This document shows positions 18,576 to 27,442 of a DNA stretch of 64,000 bases, piece by piece. The stretch's first letter is position 1. The number at the start of each line of letters is the position of its first letter. A program made the position numbers and the translations under genes. The DNA is from Dyadobacter sp. Leaf189 (GTDB taxonomy: Bacteria > Bacteroidota > Bacteroidia > Cytophagales > Spirosomataceae): contig NZ_LMPS01000001.1 of the NCBI RefSeq assembly GCF_001424405.1, positions 67,263 through 131,262 of the forward strand. Direction: 5' to 3'. Below the pieces are notes generated by a model. That model searched no databases, was not told the DNA's origin, and saw only the letters and a program-made list of their open reading frames with translations.

Positions 18576-18618
18576 GTTTTTATCCAGTAACTTTATAATA
18601 CACTGTCAAGGCTAGAAT

Positions 18619-18900
18619 ATGTCAGCATCGGAACTTAGAGCAGAAGCGATTCGGATCGTTAAAGAAATTGACGACAACAGAATGGAAGATCTGTTGAAAA
18701 TGCTCAATTGTTTAGTGGAACAGCAAAATGCGCAATCGATCGAAATAGATCCTGCCGAACTCAACCGGCTCTTAATAGAATCTTTAAAACAAGCTCAACA
18801 AGGAAATTTAATCCCGAATGAACAAGTACTTAAAGAAGGCAAAGAGTGGCTTACGAAGTTAAATGGACGGCGGATGCAAGGAGAGACTATACCGAAGTAA
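18619..18900 (+). CDS. Probable antitoxin of a RelE/ParE-type module
   Basis: A 93-residue, mostly helical, charged protein placed directly before and overlapping a RelE/ParE-type toxin gene. Residues 1-45 look like a helical pair (ELRAEAIRIVKEIDD, MEDLLKMLNCLVEQ) and the C-terminal part is basic (EWLTKLNGRRMQG), as expected of a toxin-neutralising tail, but I cannot match the family by sequence. The antitoxin call rests on position and size. Its last 55 bp also encode the toxin N-terminus in another frame. Confidence 0.6.
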   Translation: MSASELRAEAIRIVKEIDDNRMEDLLKMLNCLVEQQNAQSIEIDPAELNRLLIESLKQAQQGNLIPNEQVLKEGKEWLTKLNGRRMQGETIPK

Positions 18901-19130
18901 TCTCCTATTTATATGATCAATGGGGATTTGAATCTGCGGATCAATTTACGGACAAGCTCAAATTCCAGCTGGATTTGCTGAGTAGATATCCATTCATGGG
19001 TAAAAGGCATCGGACTTTTAGTTCTGTTCACGAATTTGTTTTGGGAAGGCATCAAACGCTGTACTATACAGTTTTTGACAATACGGTTCTGTTAATGAAT
19101 ATCCGCGATAACAGGCGCTCAAATAACTAG
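18846..19130 (+). CDS. RelE/ParE-family toxin
   Basis: A 94-residue protein with the family pattern: basic first strand YEVKWTADARRDY, helical hairpin EVISYLYDQWGFESADQFTDKL, then RYPFMGKRHR and the strands LYYTVFDNTVLLMNIRDNRR. RelE members cut mRNA on the ribosome and ParE members poison gyrase; these cannot be told apart here. The start is GTG at 18846 (MAYEVKW), the expected N-terminus, inside the antitoxin gene. It is convergent with recF, whose 3' end overlaps by 4 bp. Confidence 0.8.
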   Translation: MAYEVKWTADARRDYTEVISYLYDQWGFESADQFTDKLKFQLDLLSRYPFMGKRHRTFSSVHEFVLGRHQTLYYTVFDNTVLLMNIRDNRRSNN

Positions 19131-20224
19131 TTAGTTTGCACCTTCTCGATCTCGAAGAACCGCACATCCGCTTTTACATTCTCCAGAATCTTCTGGGAGC
19201 GTTCCGGTCGGGCGTCGGTGATGAAGACCTGGCCGAGGAAGCCGGTATCAACCAACTCGATCAGCTTCTGAATGCGGCGGTCGTCGAGTTTATCAAAAAT
19301 ATCGTCCAGCAACAGAATCGGCGTTTTTCCTTTTTCTTCTTTCAATAACTCAAACTGCGCCAGCTTTAATGCGATCAGGAAAGACTTTTGTTGTCCCTGT
19401 GAGCCGAATTTCTTGAGTGTAACTTCGTCGATTTCAAATACGTACTCGTCTTTGTGAATGCCCTTTCCCGTGCGTTGCGCATGCAAATCGCGGCTGCGGT
19501 TTTTCCTGAATTCTGCCGGAAAGTCGGGGCTGGATACTTCACTTTCGTAAATTACATCAACCTTCTCTTTCCCGCTGCTCAAAAACGCATAGTACTTATG
19601 GAACAATGGTAAGAACCGCTCCATAAACCGGCTGCGATGATTGTAAAGCCTTTGGGAAAGTATAATCAGCGGTTCATTGTAGGTTTCGAGCAGGTCCTCG
19701 TCGAGGTAATTTCTTTCGGCAAACAGCTTTAGTAATCCATTCCGGTTGTTCAGGATCTTGTTGTATTGCAGAAAATCTTCGAGGTATCCCTCCGTCGCCT
19801 GTGCCAGTACGCCGTCGAAAAAGCGCCTGCGCTCCTCGCTGCCCTCACGGATCACATCAGTATCGTCGGGCGCGATCAGTACGAGCGGGAAAAGCCCGAT
19901 ATGGTCGCTGAGCCGCTCATAGTTCTTCTTGTCGGACATGAATACCTTTCGCTGGCCGCGCTGAAAACTGCAGGTAATCTGCGTGTGGCGCGACTTATCG
20001 GCAAACACGCCGTCAATAACAAAGAAATCAAATCCGTGTTTAATGCCCAGCGCATCCTGATTGTGGAAGGCACTTTTGGTGAGTGTCAGAAAATAAATTG
20101 CATCAAGGAGATTCGTCTTGCCGCTGCCATTCTCGCCAACCAGGCAGTTGACATGTTCACCGAAGGTCAGGGCTTTCTCCTCATAACTTTTAAAGTATGT
20201 AAGGTGGAGCTTTTCTAGCCACAT
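19127..20224 (-). CDS. recF: DNA replication and repair protein RecF
   Basis: SMC-like ATPase that with RecO/RecR helps load RecA at gaps. The 365 residues carry Walker A GENGSGKTNLLDAIYF (~30-45), the ABC signature region SQGQQKSFLIALKLAQ (~275-290) and Walker B ILLLDDIFDKLD (~302-313). The start MWLEKLHLTYFKSYEE is the usual RecF opening. dnaA and dnaN are not adjacent, which is common in Bacteroidota. It is divergent from pdhA with a 126-bp gap to the pdhA ATG. Confidence 0.92.
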   Translation of the reverse strand: MWLEKLHLTYFKSYEEKALTFGEHVNCLVGENGSGKTNLLDAIYFLTLTKSAFHNQDALGIKHGFDFFVIDGVFADKSRHTQITCSFQRGQRKVFMSDKKNYERLSDHIGLFPLVLIAPDDTDVIREGSEERRRFFDGVLAQATEGYLEDFLQYNKILNNRNGLLKLFAERNYLDEDLLETYNEPLIILSQRLYNHRSRFMERFLPLFHKYYAFLSSGKEKVDVIYESEVSSPDFPAEFRKNRSRDLHAQRTGKGIHKDEYVFEIDEVTLKKFGSQGQQKSFLIALKLAQFELLKEEKGKTPILLLDDIFDKLDDRRIQKLIELVDTGFLGQVFITDARPERSQKILENVKADVRFFEIEKVQTN

Positions 20225-20350
20225 GAACTTCTTTGTTATTTAGTTTATGCTTATTTTCGCAAATCATTGCGTGAGTACGGCAAAAAACAGACTCTGTTCA
20301 AACCACTAACTTTAAGACAAAGTTCTGTCTTTATAAACGAGAACCAAATA

Positions 20351-21382
20351 ATGGCCACCGTTACTGAAAAAAAGAAATCATCTGCCCCAAACAAAGTACA
20401 GCATTCAAAAGAGCGGTATCTGTTCTGGTTCGAGAACATGCTTTTACAGCGTCGTTTTGAAGAAAAAGCGGGCCAGCTTTACGGTCAGCAAAAAATCCGG
20501 GGTTTTTGCCATTTGTATATCGGTCAGGAAGCTTGTTCTTCGGGAGCTGTTACCGCGCTCAAAGAGGGTGATAAATACATTACCGCTTACCGCGATCATG
20601 GTATCCCGCTTGCACTTGGGACGTCACCCAATGCAATCATGGCAGAGCTTTACGGTAAGAAAACAGGAACAACCAAAGGAAAAGGCGGTTCTATGCACAT
20701 TTTCGACAAAGAAAAAGGCTTTGTCGGTGGTCACGGGATCGTTGGAGCACAAATTCCATTAGGTGCCGGGATTGCATTTGCAGAGAAATACAACAAGACA
20801 GATAACGTTTGTATCTGTTACTTCGGTGACGGTGCGATTCGTCAGGGTGCATTCCACGAAGCGCTGAACATGGCGATGAGCTGGAAGCTGCCTGTGATCT
20901 TTGTTGTTGAAAACAATGGATACGCAATGGGTACCTCGGTAGCCAGAACTTCCAATGTAACAGAGCTTTATACGCTGGGCGAAGCATACGATATTCCTTC
21001 GGAGCCGGTTGACGGAATGAGCGTGGAGGCAATTCACGAATCCGTAACCCGCGCTGCCGAGCGTGCACGTAAAGGGGAGGGTCCTACTTTCCTTGAATTC
21101 CGTACTTACCGCTACCGTGGTCACTCGATGTCAGATCCTCAGAAATACCGCTCGAAAGAAGAGGTAGAAGAGTACAAGCACAGAGACCCGATCGAGCAAA
21201 TCCGTGCGGTGATCCTAGAAAACAAGTTTGCAACGGAAGAGGATCTTGAAAACATTGATAAGAAAGTAAAAGAAATCGTAGCAGAATCTGTTCAGTTTGC
21301 CGAAGAATCGGAATTCCCGGATCCAAAAGAAGCTTACACAGATGTTTATGTAGAATCGGACTATCCATTTATCATGGACTAA
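20351..21382 (+). CDS. pdhA: Pyruvate dehydrogenase E1 component, alpha subunit
   Basis: Thiamine-pyrophosphate-dependent E1 alpha of the pyruvate dehydrogenase complex. I start it at ATG 20351 (MATVTEKKK), 343 residues; the frame stays open upstream to a TTG at 20267 but that extension is not expected in the family. Landmarks are FCHLYIGQEA, the TPP/Mg motif GDGAIRQGAFHEALNMA ending in NN (~157-186) and the C-terminal YRYRGHSMSDP loop (~260). The E1 beta and E2 genes are not adjacent; the next gene is tatC after a terminator. A branched-chain E1 alpha is less likely given the PdhA-type motifs. Confidence 0.87.
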   Translation: MATVTEKKKSSAPNKVQHSKERYLFWFENMLLQRRFEEKAGQLYGQQKIRGFCHLYIGQEACSSGAVTALKEGDKYITAYRDHGIPLALGTSPNAIMAELYGKKTGTTKGKGGSMHIFDKEKGFVGGHGIVGAQIPLGAGIAFAEKYNKTDNVCICYFGDGAIRQGAFHEALNMAMSWKLPVIFVVENNGYAMGTSVARTSNVTELYTLGEAYDIPSEPVDGMSVEAIHESVTRAAERARKGEGPTFLEFRTYRYRGHSMSDPQKYRSKEEVEEYKHRDPIEQIRAVILENKFATEEDLENIDKKVKEIVAESVQFAEESEFPDPKEAYTDVYVESDYPFIMD

Positions 21383-21403
21383 TCTGATCAGAAGAGTTAG
21401 CTG

Positions 21404-21437
21404 AAAAAACCCGCCGGAATACTTCGACGGGTTTTTT
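21404..21437. terminator. Terminator after pdhA
   Basis: A 13-bp stem of A6CCCG-type against CGGGT6 with one G-T pair, 8-base loop, and a T6 tract, 21 bp after the pdhA stop. The A-run on the left would serve as a T-run on the other strand, so it could work both ways, though only pdhA needs it here. Confidence 0.85.
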
Positions 21438-21520
21438 AGGTAAATTCAGCTTTTACAGAACGCCCGTGATCCTGTTTTTGCTTTTTGACGTAAATAGAAA
21501 TTTAGTAATAGTCTTATAAT

Positions 21521-22396
21521 ATGCCCTTGGATCAGGAATTTGATAGCGAAGAAGAAGGCAGCGAAGGTAAAGAGATGTCGTTTATCGGGCATCTGGAAGA
21601 ATTAAGGTGGCACGTTATCCGTGCGGCTGCTTCTATCCTGGTTTTTGCCATTATAGCATTTATCTACATACAGGAAATTTATCACTACGTTATTATTGCA
21701 CCATCGCAGCCCGATTTCTGGACTTACAGAATGTTGTGTAAGCTGGCTGATGTGGTTGGATACGATGAACTCTGTGTGAAAGCATTGAATTTCAAATTGC
21801 AGGTGATCGGAATGGGCGACGCATTTACGATGAGTATGACCTCTTCCGTAATTGCAGGTTTGATATTCGCATTTCCTTATGCTTTTTGGGAAATATGGCG
21901 GTTTATCAAGCCAGGTCTGAAACCTTCGGAACGCCGGTCAGCGAGGGGCGCTGTTTTCTATGTGACGTTTCTCTTCTTTACAGGAGTATTGTTCGGTTAT
22001 TATGTAGTAAGTCCGCTCGCTATCAACTTCTTGGCAAACTATACGCTGGACGAATCTATCATTAATGAATTCAGTCTTGCTTCCTATATTTCGCTTGTTG
22101 CTACGTTAACACTGGCTTGCGGCATTGCATTCCAATTGCCGATTGTGGTTTTTGTATTGGCGAAAGTGGGTGTACTTACTCCTTCTTTCATGCGGGAATA
22201 CCGCAAGCATTCATTTATTGTAATCCTGATTGTGGCCGCGATCATCACGCCGTCGCCTGATATTTACAGCCAGGTTTTGGTAGCAATCCCATTGTTTATA
22301 CTATATGAAATAAGTATTCTCGTGTCTTCCAATGTGGAGCGTGAGAAGTTGCGGGAGGAAAAACGACTTGCAGATCTGGGTAATACGCCGGATTAA
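21521..22396 (+). CDS. tatC: Sec-independent protein translocase subunit TatC
   Basis: Core receptor of the twin-arginine translocase in the inner membrane. It is 291 residues with an acidic N-terminal extension, then the MSFIGHLEELRWHVIRAA signature (~19-36) at the first membrane segment; further hydrophobic segments near 95-115, 145-165, 190-215, 225-245 and 247-262 give the six-helix pattern. The FAFPYAFWEIWRFIKPGL segment (~109-126) is conserved in TatC. tatA/B are not adjacent. It abuts the convergent PLP-enzyme gene with no space between stops. Confidence 0.92.
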   Translation: MPLDQEFDSEEEGSEGKEMSFIGHLEELRWHVIRAAASILVFAIIAFIYIQEIYHYVIIAPSQPDFWTYRMLCKLADVVGYDELCVKALNFKLQVIGMGDAFTMSMTSSVIAGLIFAFPYAFWEIWRFIKPGLKPSERRSARGAVFYVTFLFFTGVLFGYYVVSPLAINFLANYTLDESIINEFSLASYISLVATLTLACGIAFQLPIVVFVLAKVGVLTPSFMREYRKHSFIVILIVAAIITPSPDIYSQVLVAIPLFILYEISILVSSNVEREKLREEKRLADLGNTPD

Positions 22397-23491
22397 TCAG
22401 GAGATAAACTGCTTGCAGACCTCGGCTAACCGGTCGAGGTCTTTTTGTTGGTGGGCTGCGCTGATCACTAGGCGGGTCACAGGATTGGAGGAAGGCAGCG
22501 GATATGAAAAGCAGGAAGCCATAATCCCGTGTTGCAGCAGAAAATCAAACAGGCTTGCATTGGTACTGCAAAATACCGGATAGTGCGCAATGGTTTTGAA
22601 CAAGCTTTCCGGACCTGAAAACAAGTTGTTGAAATGATTGATATTTTGGGTCAAAACCTGGTGCATCTGTGCATATATCCCATTATTCATGAGCTTGTTG
22701 AATGCAAATGCATAGGAAGGAGCCGCGGGAGACGCGCCGGCAAACCAGGGAGAATGGCTGAGGAAATCAAGCTCCTGCTGCCCACCCCAGATAATCCCTG
22801 CCGGGATTCCCAGCGCTTTGTTTAGTGAAGAGACAAACAATGTTCTGGCTTTTACGGCTGCATTCAGGGATGCACTTACACCTGCTCCGCCGGTTCCGGT
22901 CACACCCAGTGTATGTGACTGATCAATGATCAGCCGGCAGTTTGCGGGAGCGGGGATATCGTTGAAAATGGAGAGATCCAGGTATTCCGCAACAGGCGAA
23001 CCCACTGCGTCGGTACAAATGATGTGGAAGATATCCTTTTCTTCATTGACAGCAGCTACGGTTTGATGCGCCCATGCATTCCATTCCGCGTTACTGCTTA
23101 CGTATTGATTACCCCAAAGTGCAGGATGGACGCGCGGCGCATAATGGTAAGCTACATGATCAGCCCCGTCAATTGTAGAAACCAGGCTCTCTATTTCACG
23201 CATTAAAATCTGCCCGGCCAGCATACCGGAGGATACGAGCAAAGCGGCTGGTGTTTCCTGCCAGGCCGCAAAGCGTGCCTCTGCTTCACTGAAAATGCCA
23301 AGCTGCAGACTATTACTTCTTGAACTGCCAAAATGCGTCCCGTACCTTGTAATACCTTCGTGAAGAAAGGTCTGGAAATCGGCATTGTGGCCCATTCCCA
23401 GGTAGTCTGTTCCGCTAAACCAGAGGTATTCTGTTCCTTTATCCGTTTTGACGGTTCGCCCGGGAAGGTGATTGGTCAGGTGTAATGCCAC
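22397..23491 (-). CDS. PLP-dependent alpha-oxoamine synthase-like / aminotransferase class I/II enzyme
   Basis: A 364-residue fold-type-I PLP enzyme resembling 8-amino-7-oxononanoate synthase and 2-amino-3-ketobutyrate CoA ligase. Visible are the N-terminal WFSGTDYLGMG pocket (~24-34), the DQSHTLGVTGTGGAG block (~189-203; Asp and His that contact PLP) and FVSSLNKALGIPAG with the probable PLP lysine at ~223. It starts 3 bp after the stop of the dipeptide epimerase gene, so the two are likely coupled. No bio or kbl neighbours are present, so the actual reaction is unassigned; it may use a product of peptide recycling. Confidence 0.75.
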   Translation of the reverse strand: MALHLTNHLPGRTVKTDKGTEYLWFSGTDYLGMGHNADFQTFLHEGITRYGTHFGSSRSNSLQLGIFSEAEARFAAWQETPAALLVSSGMLAGQILMREIESLVSTIDGADHVAYHYAPRVHPALWGNQYVSSNAEWNAWAHQTVAAVNEEKDIFHIICTDAVGSPVAEYLDLSIFNDIPAPANCRLIIDQSHTLGVTGTGGAGVSASLNAAVKARTLFVSSLNKALGIPAGIIWGGQQELDFLSHSPWFAGASPAAPSYAFAFNKLMNNGIYAQMHQVLTQNINHFNNLFSGPESLFKTIAHYPVFCSTNASLFDFLLQHGIMASCFSYPLPSSNPVTRLVISAAHQQKDLDRLAEVCKQFIS

Positions 23492-23494
23492 GGT

Positions 23495-24517
23495 CTACGC
23501 AGTTGGAAATTTCAGGAGCGCGCCGCTTCCATTTCGTTGCGGAAAGATAATGCGGCCAAAATCGAATTCTACGCCTTCAGCAGGATCGTTGGTGATCAGC
23601 AAAGATCCGTCCATATCGACATAGTCGAGGAGCGGCAGCAGGTGCGCAATGGCGGATATTCCCACGCTCGTTTCGGTCATGCAGCCTACCATTGTTTTCA
23701 TACCGAGCGATTTTGCTTCGGCAATCATTCTTTTGGCTGCGGTAGGGCCGCCGCATTTGGTCAGCTTTACATTGACGCCGTGAAAGAGGCCCGCACAGTC
23801 TTGTACATCACTTTCCAGGATACAGCTTTCATCCGCAATTACAGGCAATGCGCATTCAGCAAACACCTTTTTCATTCCTTCAATATCCTGCGCAGGAAGT
23901 GGCTGTTCGATAAATTCGACGCCCAGTGCTTTTAGTTTTGGGGCTAAGGAAATGGTTTGCGCTGCTGTCCATGCGCAATTTGCATCCACACGGAAGATCG
24001 CATCTGTATTTTTTCGCAGCTCCTGCACAATCCGCAGATCGTCGGCAGTGCCTAATTTGATTTTGTAAATCGGCCAGGGAAGCTCCTGCATTTTGGATAC
24101 CATCTTTTCCACCGTGTCAATGCCGATGGTGAAGTTGGTCAGCGGAATATTTTCCAGGGACAAGCCCCAGTTTTCGTAAAGCTTTTTACCAGCCTTTTTG
24201 GCAAAAAAATCATGTGCAGCTTCGTCCAAAGCGCATTGCGCAAATGAATTTTCTTTCAAAACCGGATGTATAGCAGTCCAGAGTTCTTCCGCTGACTGGT
24301 AGTTACCTGCCTCCACGATTGCTCTGGCTTGTTCCAGCGCTTCAATCATGTTATCGATTGTGATACCGTAGTAGGGATTAGCGGTAGCTTCTCCAAGGCC
24401 GCTCGAAGTTTCATCGGCAAGTTCCACAATCAGCGTCTGCTGAATATCACGCGAGTCGTGCGCGATCGTGAAAGTATGTTTTAATGCAAGGTCAAAAGTG
24501 TGGTATATCAGCTTCAT
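23495..24517 (-). CDS. Dipeptide epimerase (L-Ala-D/L-Glu epimerase type), enolase superfamily
   Basis: Enolase-superfamily enzyme of the muconate-lactonising subgroup that inverts the second residue of dipeptides such as L-Ala-D-Glu from peptidoglycan. I start at ATG 24517 (MKLIYHTFDL), 340 residues; the open frame continues 9 residues upstream but would overlap nadK. Catalytic landmarks are all present: YKIKLG (KxK acid/base pair, ~154-159), metal ligands in RVDANCAW (~183), FIEQPL (~211) and IADESC (~236), and the second Lys in VKLTKCGG (~260). It is 10 bp behind nadK and 3 bp before the PLP enzyme. Confidence 0.85.
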   Translation of the reverse strand: MKLIYHTFDLALKHTFTIAHDSRDIQQTLIVELADETSSGLGEATANPYYGITIDNMIEALEQARAIVEAGNYQSAEELWTAIHPVLKENSFAQCALDEAAHDFFAKKAGKKLYENWGLSLENIPLTNFTIGIDTVEKMVSKMQELPWPIYKIKLGTADDLRIVQELRKNTDAIFRVDANCAWTAAQTISLAPKLKALGVEFIEQPLPAQDIEGMKKVFAECALPVIADESCILESDVQDCAGLFHGVNVKLTKCGGPTAAKRMIAEAKSLGMKTMVGCMTETSVGISAIAHLLPLLDYVDMDGSLLITNDPAEGVEFDFGRIIFPQRNGSGALLKFPTA

Positions 24518-24527
24518 GGAAGTGTAA

Positions 24528-25403
24528 TTAGTTACGCATATCAAGTCCCCACGACAATTTGTTCCTTAATGTATTTAAAAAACTGTCGTCTTTCATCTTG
24601 ATCAGCTTGGCGGTAAAGTCGGCTTGTTTGACCGTCAGATGTGTGTTTTCATCAACGATCCTCGATCTGGCATCGAGGGAGACAAGGAAATTGTTGCTCC
24701 GGCTTTTTACTTCCAGCCTGATCACTGCGGTATCTTCTACAATCAATGGACGTACATTGAGATTGTGCGGGCTGATCGGGGTAATTATAAAGTTTTGTGA
24801 ATGCGGCATTAAAACGGGTCCGCCGCAGCTAAGAGAGTAACCAGTTGAGCCCGTTGGCGTAGATACGATCAGCCCGTCTGCCCAGTAAGAATTCAGAAAT
24901 TCCTGGTTCAGATAGGTATGTACCGTGATCATGGAAGAGGTATCTGTTTTGGTGATGGTAAAATCATTCAGACCAAAATTCAACCCATCGAAAAGATCGA
25001 GATTAGATTCAATGGCTACGAGTGTTCGCTCGTCAATGCGGAACTGGTTTGTTTCCAGTGCATTGATCATATCCGTAATCCGCTCGGGAGGTACTGTAGC
25101 GAGAAATCCAAGCCGGCCAGTGTTGATCCCGACTGCGGGGATAAGGCGTCTTCCCACGTGTGAGACGGTTTCGAGCAAGGTACCGTCGCCGCCCATGCTC
25201 ACAATCAGATGTGCGTCGTAAAGTTCTTCGGGTTTTTCGTAAACCAGCTCTGAGTAATGAGCTATACCGATCTGGTCCAGGAAAGTGCGGAAAGGTTTCG
25301 AGAGCTGTATTTCAATTTTCCTGCGGTTCAGTTCATTGAACATATTTTCAATAAACGGTCGGGCGGACTCATTAAAATTGCGTCCATGAATGGCTATTTT
25401 CAT
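24528..25403 (-). CDS. nadK: NAD kinase
   Basis: Phosphorylates NAD to NADP. Starting at ATG 25403 (MKIAIHGRNF) gives 291 residues, normal for the family; the frame is open for 16 more residues upstream but these look non-coding. Diagnostic motifs are SMGGDGTLLETV (~69-80), VGINTGRLGFL (~95-105), FTITKTDTSSMI near 150 and GLIVSTPTGSTGYSLSCGGP (~176-195). It follows a CBS-domain gene (91-bp gap), an order I know from other Bacteroidota. Confidence 0.93.
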   Translation of the reverse strand: MKIAIHGRNFNESARPFIENMFNELNRRKIEIQLSKPFRTFLDQIGIAHYSELVYEKPEELYDAHLIVSMGGDGTLLETVSHVGRRLIPAVGINTGRLGFLATVPPERITDMINALETNQFRIDERTLVAIESNLDLFDGLNFGLNDFTITKTDTSSMITVHTYLNQEFLNSYWADGLIVSTPTGSTGYSLSCGGPVLMPHSQNFIITPISPHNLNVRPLIVEDTAVIRLEVKSRSNNFLVSLDARSRIVDENTHLTVKQADFTAKLIKMKDDSFLNTLRNKLSWGLDMRN

Positions 25404-25494
25404 GAAGAAAAGTGATAATACAGATGGTTCCTTCCGAAAGATAAGCGACAAATATGCCGTTTCAAAAGCCGGAGGAAATTTGAAAGGGAAAGAA

Positions 25495-26166
25495 CTAGGT
25501 AGCGAGGTACCTCAAAAGCATGTCCAGGCGCTCCTGGTCAAAGCTTTCAATCGGATCGTTGGCGTGTGCTTCAACGATGTCGTAACCGAAACGTTCCAGC
25601 GTCGCAATAATAGGGGTAATGCTGGTTCGGTTGAGTTTCAAAGTGAGCTGAGCTTCGTTGGTCGGGTTGTAAACTTCTCCCGAAGAATAGTAGCTGCTTA
25701 GTATTTTGGTTCCGTTTGATTCTATCAGCCGGCTGATTTCCGATAGTGAATAGCTTCTTTCAGCAACTTTGAGTACGATAACCGCACCTTTTTCCTGAAC
25801 ACCAAGCTCATTTACAAAATGCTCGATCAGGTCATTTACCAAAATACTGCCGGCAAAGCTGCGATCTTCATGCAAAACGGGGATAATCCGTAATCCAAAC
25901 TGGTTTACAAGGCGCAACAGTTCGTAAGGGTGTTGATCTTCCGATGCAAAAATATCCTTGTGCTGGATAATGATTTTGGAAAGAACTTCGGAGCTATCGG
26001 CAATGTCAAAGAGGATATCTTCTGAAACAATACCCTGGTATACACCCAGGTCTGAGACGATCAGTTGCTTGACGCCGAATTCATCCATCCAATCCAATGC
26101 AGTAGCCACCGAATCGGTTGGTTTAAGCACAGGAATCATCGGATTTATAAGGGAAATTGCAAGCAT
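25495..26166 (-). CDS. CBS-domain protein with C-terminal ACT-like region
   Basis: A 223-residue cytoplasmic protein. Residues ~5-55 (INPMIPVLKPTDSVATAL...QLIVSD) and ~70-120 form a CBS pair that would bind an adenine nucleotide. Residues ~135-215 look like an ACT-type alpha/beta sensor (VIVLKVAERSYSLSEISRLIESN). There is no enzymatic domain, so it probably senses adenylates or NAD-type ligands and acts on a partner. Its position next to nadK suggests a link to nicotinamide nucleotide level, which is inference only. Confidence 0.72.
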   Translation of the reverse strand: MLAISLINPMIPVLKPTDSVATALDWMDEFGVKQLIVSDLGVYQGIVSEDILFDIADSSEVLSKIIIQHKDIFASEDQHPYELLRLVNQFGLRIIPVLHEDRSFAGSILVNDLIEHFVNELGVQEKGAVIVLKVAERSYSLSEISRLIESNGTKILSSYYSSGEVYNPTNEAQLTLKLNRTSITPIIATLERFGYDIVEAHANDPIESFDQERLDMLLRYLAT

Positions 26167-26253
26167 TTTCAGAACGTCTTTTTTCGAAGCTATAAAAAAA
26201 CTGTATATCTATCAACTTTCGTCTAAAAAGAAATTTCCCCGAAGCTGCCTGAT

Positions 26254-27027
26254 TTATACCATCGGCACTGAAACAGTCTTTTCAAGGAAACTCTCCAAAA
26301 TCACGTTGAATTCTTCGGGATGCTCCATCATCGGGGCGTGGCAACACTTATCAATAAAGTAAAGCTCCGAGTTGGCAATCAGCCTGTTGAATTCATAACC
26401 GACGTGAGGCGGTGTGATGGTGTCATTCAAACCCCAAACCAGCAGTGTAGGAACGTTGATTTCGTGTAAATCTTTTGCCAGGTTGTGTCTTTGTGCCGAT
26501 TTAGCGATCCCAACAATGCTCATACACTTTGGAATGCTGGAAGTTGTTTCAAAAACTTCATCGATCAAATCCTTGGTCGCAACTTTCGGATCATAAAAAG
26601 TGTAAGCGACACGCTCTTTGATATAATCGTAGCTTCCACGTTTTGGAAAAGAGCCGCCCATTGAATTTTCAAATAACCCGGAGCTGCCCGTCAGCACAAG
26701 CTTATTGACATTGCTTTGGTTTTTCATTGTGTAAAGCAAGCCGATGTGTCCGCCAAGTGAGTTACCGATCACCGTTAGATTCGAAAGCGCCTTAAAAGCA
26801 ACAAAATCTTCCAGAAATGCGAGCAATGCTTCCAGGCCGGCTTCTCTGGGAGGAAGCTCGTATATAGGCAAAAGCGGGATAATTACCCGGTAGCGATTCG
26901 AGAAATGGTCGATAATACCGTCCCAATTACTCAGCGCACCGAAAAGGCCATGCAAAAGCAACAATGTTTCGCCCTTCCCTTCGTCGATAAACTGAAACCT
27001 GCCCTCTGCATGTACTGGATATTTCAT
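26254..27027 (-). CDS. Alpha/beta hydrolase
   Basis: A 257-residue alpha/beta hydrolase without signal peptide. The oxyanion-side HGLFGALSNW (~26-35), nucleophile elbow GNSLGGHIG (Ser at ~91), acid in VWGLNDTITPP (~202-212) and the final CHAPMMEHP His (~235) give a complete triad. The substrate is unknown; the form is like carboxylesterase/lactonase or haloperoxidase-type members. It heads the minus-strand run to the PLP enzyme, with an 87-bp gap before the CBS gene. Confidence 0.8.
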   Translation of the reverse strand: MKYPVHAEGRFQFIDEGKGETLLLLHGLFGALSNWDGIIDHFSNRYRVIIPLLPIYELPPREAGLEALLAFLEDFVAFKALSNLTVIGNSLGGHIGLLYTMKNQSNVNKLVLTGSSGLFENSMGGSFPKRGSYDYIKERVAYTFYDPKVATKDLIDEVFETTSSIPKCMSIVGIAKSAQRHNLAKDLHEINVPTLLVWGLNDTITPPHVGYEFNRLIANSELYFIDKCCHAPMMEHPEEFNVILESFLEKTVSVPMV

Positions 27028-27442
27028 GCGCTTATTGTGGATTTAACTTATGAAAGGTATTACAAATCTGATCGGAGAACCAATTATCACTTAAGAAAGA
27101 AACAAGTGAATGATTTGGTTACTCTACAAAACTACTTATTTTTTCAATTCGTTCAGCGTGCAAAGTAACTCCGGCAAAATCATTTTCTTGTAAATATTAT
27201 ATTAATAAGATTATAAGCAAGTGTTTGACATAGAATGGTGCAATTTTGTTCCACTGCCTGCCGGTATGTGCCGCTTTTCAGACGGTAAATTCGGGATACT
27301 GTCGCCTTCAACCTCTGGATCTTGTAAAAGTTGCAGGAAGCTATAACAGAACTTTGCAAATACCACCCTGCACTTGTCGAAAGTTAGGTAGAAATAACTT
27401 CCGGCTGCATTAGAAAAAGATTAGAAACAGGTATTCTTAACA
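27028..27442. other. Intergenic region between divergent hydrolase genes
   Basis: 415 bp without a convincing gene. 27170-27235 is notably AT-rich. On the minus strand a promoter-like pair sits close to the 26254-27027 gene. I see no RNA gene or riboswitch pattern and no clear promoter for the plus-strand esterase. Confidence 0.5.
27052..27083 (-). promoter_or_regulatory. Candidate promoter of the alpha/beta hydrolase gene
   Basis: On the minus strand, TTG (27081-27083) lies 21 bp before TACCTTTC (27052-27059), one mismatch from the Bacteroidetes -7 box TAnnTTTG, and the ATG follows about 24 bp later. The spacing is slightly long, so this is tentative. Confidence 0.35.

Noticed and set aside
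20267..20350. 28-residue upstream extension of pdhA from TTG 20267
   Set aside because: The TATTTTCG promoter-like box (20252-20259) lies just before it and ATG 20351 gives the expected N-terminus.
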